From positions 1 through 9,670 of the forward strand of contig CAIRNW010000255.1 in assembly GCA_903879995.1 (NCBI GenBank): 9,670 nt of DNA, given 5' to 3'. Each line of letters begins with the position of its first letter. Position 1 is the stretch's first letter. The notes under the pieces were generated by a model that saw nothing but the letters and a program-made list of their open reading frames with translations, was not told the origin of the DNA and did not search any database. Below are positions 6,179-9,670 of this stretch, one piece after another. The DNA comes from an uncultured Bacteroidota bacterium (GTDB taxonomy: Bacteria; Bacteroidota; Bacteroidia; Chitinophagales; Chitinophagaceae). The position numbers were made by a program, and so were the translations under genes.

Positions 6179-6841
6179 ATGCAAATACAAGATCTTAATT
6201 ACGCCGGCTATCCTTGGGTTCAGCATACTGAATCAGTAGCCACTGCACTTGCCATGATGGAGGACGAACAGCTTACGCATCTTCCTGTAGTGGAGGGTAC
6301 AACCTATCAGGGATTGGTAAGCAGAGAAGCCCTTTATGAGGTAAGTGATGATTCAATTGCATTGGATCAGTTAGGATGGCCCTTGCCTCGTCCCAGCGTA
6401 AAGCCTACTGATCATTTTCTAGCCGCTGTACAGGTGATGGGCGAACAAGGTCTTTCCTTGGTTCCTGTTATTACTGAGCAGCAAGAATTATTAGCTACCA
6501 TCAGCGCACTGGAGCTTACAACAGCTATCGGAAAATTTTTAGGATTACAAGCAGGAGGAGCCCTATTGGTGCTCGAAAAAGAGGCACAACATTATACAGC
6601 TAGCGAGGTAGCAAAATTGGTTGAATCCAACGATGCACAGTTATTGCAACTAAATACTACGGTCAATGCACAAACGGGTCACATTCAAATCACCATTCGA
6701 TTGAATAAATATGAAGTTTCGGATGTGATTGCCACGTTTCAACGCTATGACTATACGGTTCGATTTTATGTAGGGGAGGAGCAATATGCCAACGAGTTAA
6801 AAAGTAACTACGATCATTTGATCCATTATCTCAAGATTTGA
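6179..6841 (+). CDS. CBS-pair protein with C-terminal ACT-like domain
   Basis: A 220-residue soluble protein. Residues about 12-60 and 70-120 form two CBS motifs (ALAMMEDEQLTHLPVVEG with GLVSREAL, then VMGEQGLSLVPVITE). Together these make one Bateman module that usually binds adenine nucleotides. Residues about 126-200 (GGALLVLEK through NTTVNAQTGHIQITIRL to DYTVRF) look like an ACT-type small-molecule domain, as in the acetoin-utilization AcuB type. No catalytic domain is attached, so a sensor or regulator is likely (inference). The ATG at 6179 is 10 bp after the hydrolase stop. The stop codon at 6839-6841 overlaps an alternative TTG start of the next reading frame, but I do not favour that start. 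The gene's nearness to nadK is typical in this phylum, from memory. Confidence 0.85.
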   Translation: MQIQDLNYAGYPWVQHTESVATALAMMEDEQLTHLPVVEGTTYQGLVSREALYEVSDDSIALDQLGWPLPRPSVKPTDHFLAAVQVMGEQGLSLVPVITEQQELLATISALELTTAIGKFLGLQAGGALLVLEKEAQHYTASEVAKLVESNDAQLLQLNTTVNAQTGHIQITIRLNKYEVSDVIATFQRYDYTVRFYVGEEQYANELKSNYDHLIHYLKI

Positions 6842-6876
6842 CAGTACCAGGCAGTAGACCTGGGGTAATCCGCTAT

Positions 6877-8364
6877 ATGTGTCAATGGAAATTATATGTT
6901 TTGCTTGCGAGCGTATTTATACTGTCGGCACAACCCATTCTTTCACAGCAAACCGATCGTGAAATTGACTCTCTTCCTGCTACGGATACTGTAGCATCAC
7001 TACTTCGTTATATCCCCGCATATACTGCCGACAAAGTTCAAACAGGAGCTGATTTTTTAATAGCCTCTCTTGTAGTGGCAGGCAATAAAAAAACCCGCTC
7101 CAATATTGTAGTAAGAGAAGTGCCATTCAAGCCCGGCATGTCATTTTCCTTGTCACAACTGATAGATCTTTTCAAACAAGGCGAACAGCAGTTAATGAAT
7201 ACGGCCCTTTTTCATTCGGCTCGTATTTATGCGAGTAAGTTTGAAGGGAATTGTCTGGAAATAACTGTAGAAGTAATTGAACGTTGGTACTTATTTCCTT
7301 TTCCATTTTTTGACTTGGTGGATCGCAACATCAATCAGTGGCTGATTGATCAAAAAGCCAGTTTGCAACGCGTTAACTATGGGCTGAAATTATTGTATAA
7401 TAATGCAACAGGGCATAATGATAAACTTCGTTTGTGGCTGATCAATGGGTATACCCAAGAGTTATCAATTAGCTATGAGAAACCCTACTTTGATCGAAAA
7501 ATGCAATGGGGATTTCGCTTGGCGGCTCGCACGGGTAAGGGGCGAGAGATCAATTATAATACCATCGAGGATAAGCAGGTTTTTTTACGAACCCCTGATT
7601 TTATTCGCTCCTTTGCCAGCGTAGGCGGTGAGCTAACGTATCGAAAAAAATTATTTGCCCGACATAATGTTGGCATCTATTATTTCCGTGAAAAAGTAGA
7701 GGATACGGTATTGCGCGCTAATAGAGATTATTTCCGTGCATCGGGAAACGTGAATCAGTTTCCTGAATTTTATTACCAATTCACGTATGCCAAGATGGAT
7801 TATATCCCGTACCCACGCGAGGGATTTGCTACCCGGATACGTTTTAGCAAATTGGGTTTTTCTCCTGCATTTAATCTTTGGCAACTCCATTGGCAAACTA
7901 TGAAAGTTTGGCCCGTGGGACTAAAAAATATTGTAACATTTGAATCGTATGCCGGATTAAAACTTCCATTTAACCAGCCCTATGTAAACAGACGATTTTT
8001 AGGGTATGAAGAAATTTTCATGCGCGGATTTGAATACAATGTGGTGGATGGCGTGGCAGGAGGTTATCTCCGCACTAGTTTTGCAAGAGAGTTATTTCAG
8101 GTTAATATACCCTTGCCCGGATTTATTCGTAAGCGAGCGTCCATCACCACAGTTCCTTTTCGAATTTTTGGAAAACTATATTCGAATGCGGGTTACGTAC
8201 ATAGCCCTGAGCCCGGGTTTAATTTTCTGCAAAACAAGTTTTTACATGCGGCAGGATTTGGTGTTGATATACTCTCTTTGTATGATTTAACGATTCGTAT
8301 CGAGTACAGCTTTAATAACTTCGGTCAAAACGGGCTATTTTTGCACCGCACCAGCAGTTTTTGA
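6877..8364 (+). CDS. Omp85/BamA-superfamily outer-membrane protein with a single POTRA domain
   Basis: A 495-residue outer-membrane protein. The N-terminus MCQWKLYVLLASVFILSAQP followed by ILSQQTD is a signal peptide. A single POTRA domain spans about residues 60-137 (LIASLVVAGNKKTRSNIVVR, LMNTALFHSARIYAS, LEITVEVIERW). The remaining ~355 residues are rich in alternating aromatic strands, about right for a 16-stranded barrel. The signature loop-6 motif of Omp85 is seen as FMRGFEYN (381-388), and the protein ends in Phe, as outer-membrane barrels usually do. BamA carries five POTRA domains, so this is a shorter relative, such as a TamA-like or patatin-less transporter; its cargo is unknown. 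I chose the ATG at 6877 since it sits directly ahead of the signal peptide. An in-frame TTG at 6838 would bury it. The stop is 1 nt before the nadK ATG. Confidence 0.85.
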   Translation: MCQWKLYVLLASVFILSAQPILSQQTDREIDSLPATDTVASLLRYIPAYTADKVQTGADFLIASLVVAGNKKTRSNIVVREVPFKPGMSFSLSQLIDLFKQGEQQLMNTALFHSARIYASKFEGNCLEITVEVIERWYLFPFPFFDLVDRNINQWLIDQKASLQRVNYGLKLLYNNATGHNDKLRLWLINGYTQELSISYEKPYFDRKMQWGFRLAARTGKGREINYNTIEDKQVFLRTPDFIRSFASVGGELTYRKKLFARHNVGIYYFREKVEDTVLRANRDYFRASGNVNQFPEFYYQFTYAKMDYIPYPREGFATRIRFSKLGFSPAFNLWQLHWQTMKVWPVGLKNIVTFESYAGLKLPFNQPYVNRRFLGYEEIFMRGFEYNVVDGVAGGYLRTSFARELFQVNIPLPGFIRKRASITTVPFRIFGKLYSNAGYVHSPEPGFNFLQNKFLHAAGFGVDILSLYDLTIRIEYSFNNFGQNGLFLHRTSSF

Positions 8365-8365
8365 C

Positions 8366-9244
8366 ATGAAAGCAGCGATATACAGCCGGGTTTTTGATGA
8401 AGCCCAACTTCTTCCGCTGCAGCTTTTCTTCGAAGCACTTTATCAGCAGCAAATCGAGGCGATTATTTATCAGCCGTTATACGAGCAGATCAAGGATAAA
8501 GTTCGTCTGTCTGAACAAGTTAAAACATTCACGCAATCAGCTGAATTAACGGAAGACATTGAACACATCATCAGTTTAGGAGGGGACGGAACCTTATTAG
8601 ATACGATAGCCCTGATCCGAAATAAAAAAATTGCGGTGATGGGGATCAATTTTGGACGGCTGGGCTTCTTGGCCAGTATTGGTAAGGAACAAGTTGATTT
8701 AGCAGTTCGCTCGTTGGCTAATCGCACCTACGTAGAAGATCATCGAACGCTGATTCATCTCGATGCGAATATCCCTTTATTTGGCGAAGTACCGTATGCG
8801 TTAAATGAGTTTACACTGCTCAAACGGGACATCAACTCCATGATAAAAATTCATACCTATTTGAATGGTGAATTTTTAAATACCTATTGGGCCGATGGTC
8901 TCATTGTTGCCACCCCCACGGGTTCCACCGGTTACTCACTGAGCTGTAATGGCCCTATTGTGTTTCCGGATTCACAGAGTTTTGTGATAACTCCCGTAGC
9001 TCCACATAATTTGAATGTTCGTCCCATTGTGGTACCGGACGATCATGTTATTTCATTTGAGGTAGAAAGCAGAGGCGAACAAGTAATTTGTTCACTTGAT
9101 GCCCGTCGCGAAATTGTTCACAAGGATGTTCAATTGGCAATTCGTAAAGAACAGTTTACCATCAACCTGCTTCGATTAAGTGAAAATAATTTTTTGCAAA
9201 CGCTTCACAACAAGCTGACCTGGGGTCTTGATAAGCGTAACTAA
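8366..9244 (+). CDS. nadK: NAD kinase
   Basis: This cytosolic enzyme phosphorylates NAD at the adenosine 2'-hydroxyl to give NADP, normally with ATP or polyphosphate. At 292 residues it is a normal bacterial length. Signatures are the catalytic GGDGT (72-76, Asp74), GINFGRLGFL (93-102), ALNEFTL (145-151, Asn-Glu contacting NAD) and WADGLIVATPTGSTGYSLSC (175-194). Near the C-terminus, PHNLNVRPIVVP (213-224) and CSLDARR (242-248) complete the beta-sandwich domain. All key residues are present. The ATG lies 1 nt after the stop of the Omp85 gene (TGA-C-ATG), so the two are probably translationally coupled. DUF6089 follows after 37 bp. Confidence 0.97.
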   Translation: MKAAIYSRVFDEAQLLPLQLFFEALYQQQIEAIIYQPLYEQIKDKVRLSEQVKTFTQSAELTEDIEHIISLGGDGTLLDTIALIRNKKIAVMGINFGRLGFLASIGKEQVDLAVRSLANRTYVEDHRTLIHLDANIPLFGEVPYALNEFTLLKRDINSMIKIHTYLNGEFLNTYWADGLIVATPTGSTGYSLSCNGPIVFPDSQSFVITPVAPHNLNVRPIVVPDDHVISFEVESRGEQVICSLDARREIVHKDVQLAIRKEQFTINLLRLSENNFLQTLHNKLTWGLDKRN

Positions 9245-9281
9245 CAAATACCAAATCTCTTTTTTTAACGTTACAGAGTGT

Positions 9282-9670
9282 ATGATGCGGATTAATTATG
9301 GGGCGGCACTTGCAGGGATAGTAGCTTGTTTCTTTTCTTCCTTATCCCTTCAAGCCCAGCAAGGGGATTATTTACTGGGAGAAGTAGGCGTGGGCCTGGG
9401 TTCTGCACACTATTTTGGAGATCTTAATACACGCACCCGATTGAACAGACCAAAACCAGCGGGCACTTTATATTTTAAAAAAAACCTGGGCAATTATATT
9501 GCGGCAAGAGTGGGAGTGAGTTATGCTGAGTTAGGATATTCTGATGTTTACAATACGCAAAATGCAGTTCAGCTACAACGTAATCTGAGTTTTAATACCT
9601 CGGTATGGGAAGTGGCCTTGCAGGGGGATTTTAATTTTTTCCGTTTTGTGCCACAAGAGCCCGGGTACAA
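9282..9670 (+). CDS. DUF6089 family outer-membrane-like protein, N-terminal part (runs off right edge)
   Basis: About 129 codons are present; the 3' end lies beyond the window. After MMRINYGAALAGIVACFFSS and LSLQAQ, which form a signal peptide with likely cleavage after LQA, the mature protein begins QQGDYLLGEVGVGLGSAHYFGDLNT. This matches the DUF6089 family, predicted to be small outer-membrane beta-barrels found next to NAD kinase in many Bacteroidota. The alternating aromatic/polar pattern fits beta strands (LYFKKNLGNYIAARVGVSYA, then FNFFRFVP). Two ATG codons stand in frame at 9282 and 9285, and I took the first. A 37-nt gap with a T-run (9259-9267) and no clear hairpin separates it from nadK. 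From memory, isoprenyl transferase and bamA usually come next. Confidence 0.82.
   Translation, partial: MMRINYGAALAGIVACFFSSLSLQAQQGDYLLGEVGVGLGSAHYFGDLNTRTRLNRPKPAGTLYFKKNLGNYIAARVGVSYAELGYSDVYNTQNAVQLQRNLSFNTSVWEVALQGDFNFFRFVPQEPGY

Noticed and set aside
6847..6863. Small hairpin CCAGG-7 nt-CCTGG between the CBS and Omp85 genes
   Set aside because: Only 5 bp of stem and no T-run; too weak to call a terminator or attenuator.
6838..6876. TTG start of the Omp85 gene overlapping the CBS stop
   Set aside because: It would place 13 polar residues before a clean signal peptide; the ATG at 6877 fits better.
7651..8290. Frames of 81 (minus) and 94 (plus) codons inside the Omp85 gene
   Set aside because: Overlap barrel-coding sequence with the conserved MRGF motif; no independent support.
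8470..8727. 85-codon minus-strand frame inside nadK
   Set aside because: Antisense to the GGDGT region of nadK; no support.
9245..9281. T-run after nadK as a terminator
   Set aside because: The T-run at 9259-9267 has no GC-rich hairpin before it.
1..9670. CRISPR array, insertion sequence, phage, toxin-antitoxin or defence system
   Set aside because: No repeat-spacer pattern, transposase, integrase, nuclease/toxin motif or att-like repeat was seen; gene content is core and envelope-related.

Overview
The window reads as a chromosomal segment of a Bacteroidota bacterium, most likely Chitinophagaceae-like. Support: a DUF4290 gene, GldC, a DUF6089 outer-membrane gene directly after NAD kinase, TTG-N19/20-TAnnTTTG promoters typical of the phylum, and A/T-rich leaders without Shine-Dalgarno sequences ahead of several start codons. 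The placement at family level is inferred from gene content and style, not from a database match.

Layout: two transcription blocks diverge from about 2850-2926. Leftward on the minus strand run DUF4290, guanylate kinase (gmk), a CNNM/CorC-type DUF21-CBS membrane protein and the start of tatC, which leaves the window at base 1. Rightward on the plus strand run a degenerate GT4-like glycosyltransferase, gldC, a YqeY/GatB-domain protein, a CvpA-family membrane protein, an alpha/beta hydrolase, a CBS-pair protein, a single-POTRA Omp85 outer-membrane protein, NAD kinase and the start of a DUF6089 protein, which runs off the right edge. Genes fill nearly everything. The largest gaps are 58, 64 and 77 bp, and no stretch near 300 bp lacks a gene.

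Functionally the window mixes housekeeping (GMP phosphorylation, NADP synthesis, Tat export) with envelope functions (Omp85 barrel, DUF6089 protein, CvpA, CNNM, GldC). From memory of other Bacteroidota genomes, the CBS / NAD kinase / DUF6089 part belongs to a conserved envelope cluster that continues into isoprenyl transferase and BamA. The short Omp85 gene between CBS and nadK is the least expected member.

I do not see a new defence, mobile or biosynthetic system: there is no phage, IS, CRISPR or toxin-antitoxin signature. The best leads are two proteins that keep their family fold but appear to have lost signature residues (the CNNM-like and GT4-like proteins), an RG-rich tail on the DUF4290 protein, the extra Omp85 gene, and an unusually clear divergent promoter pair.
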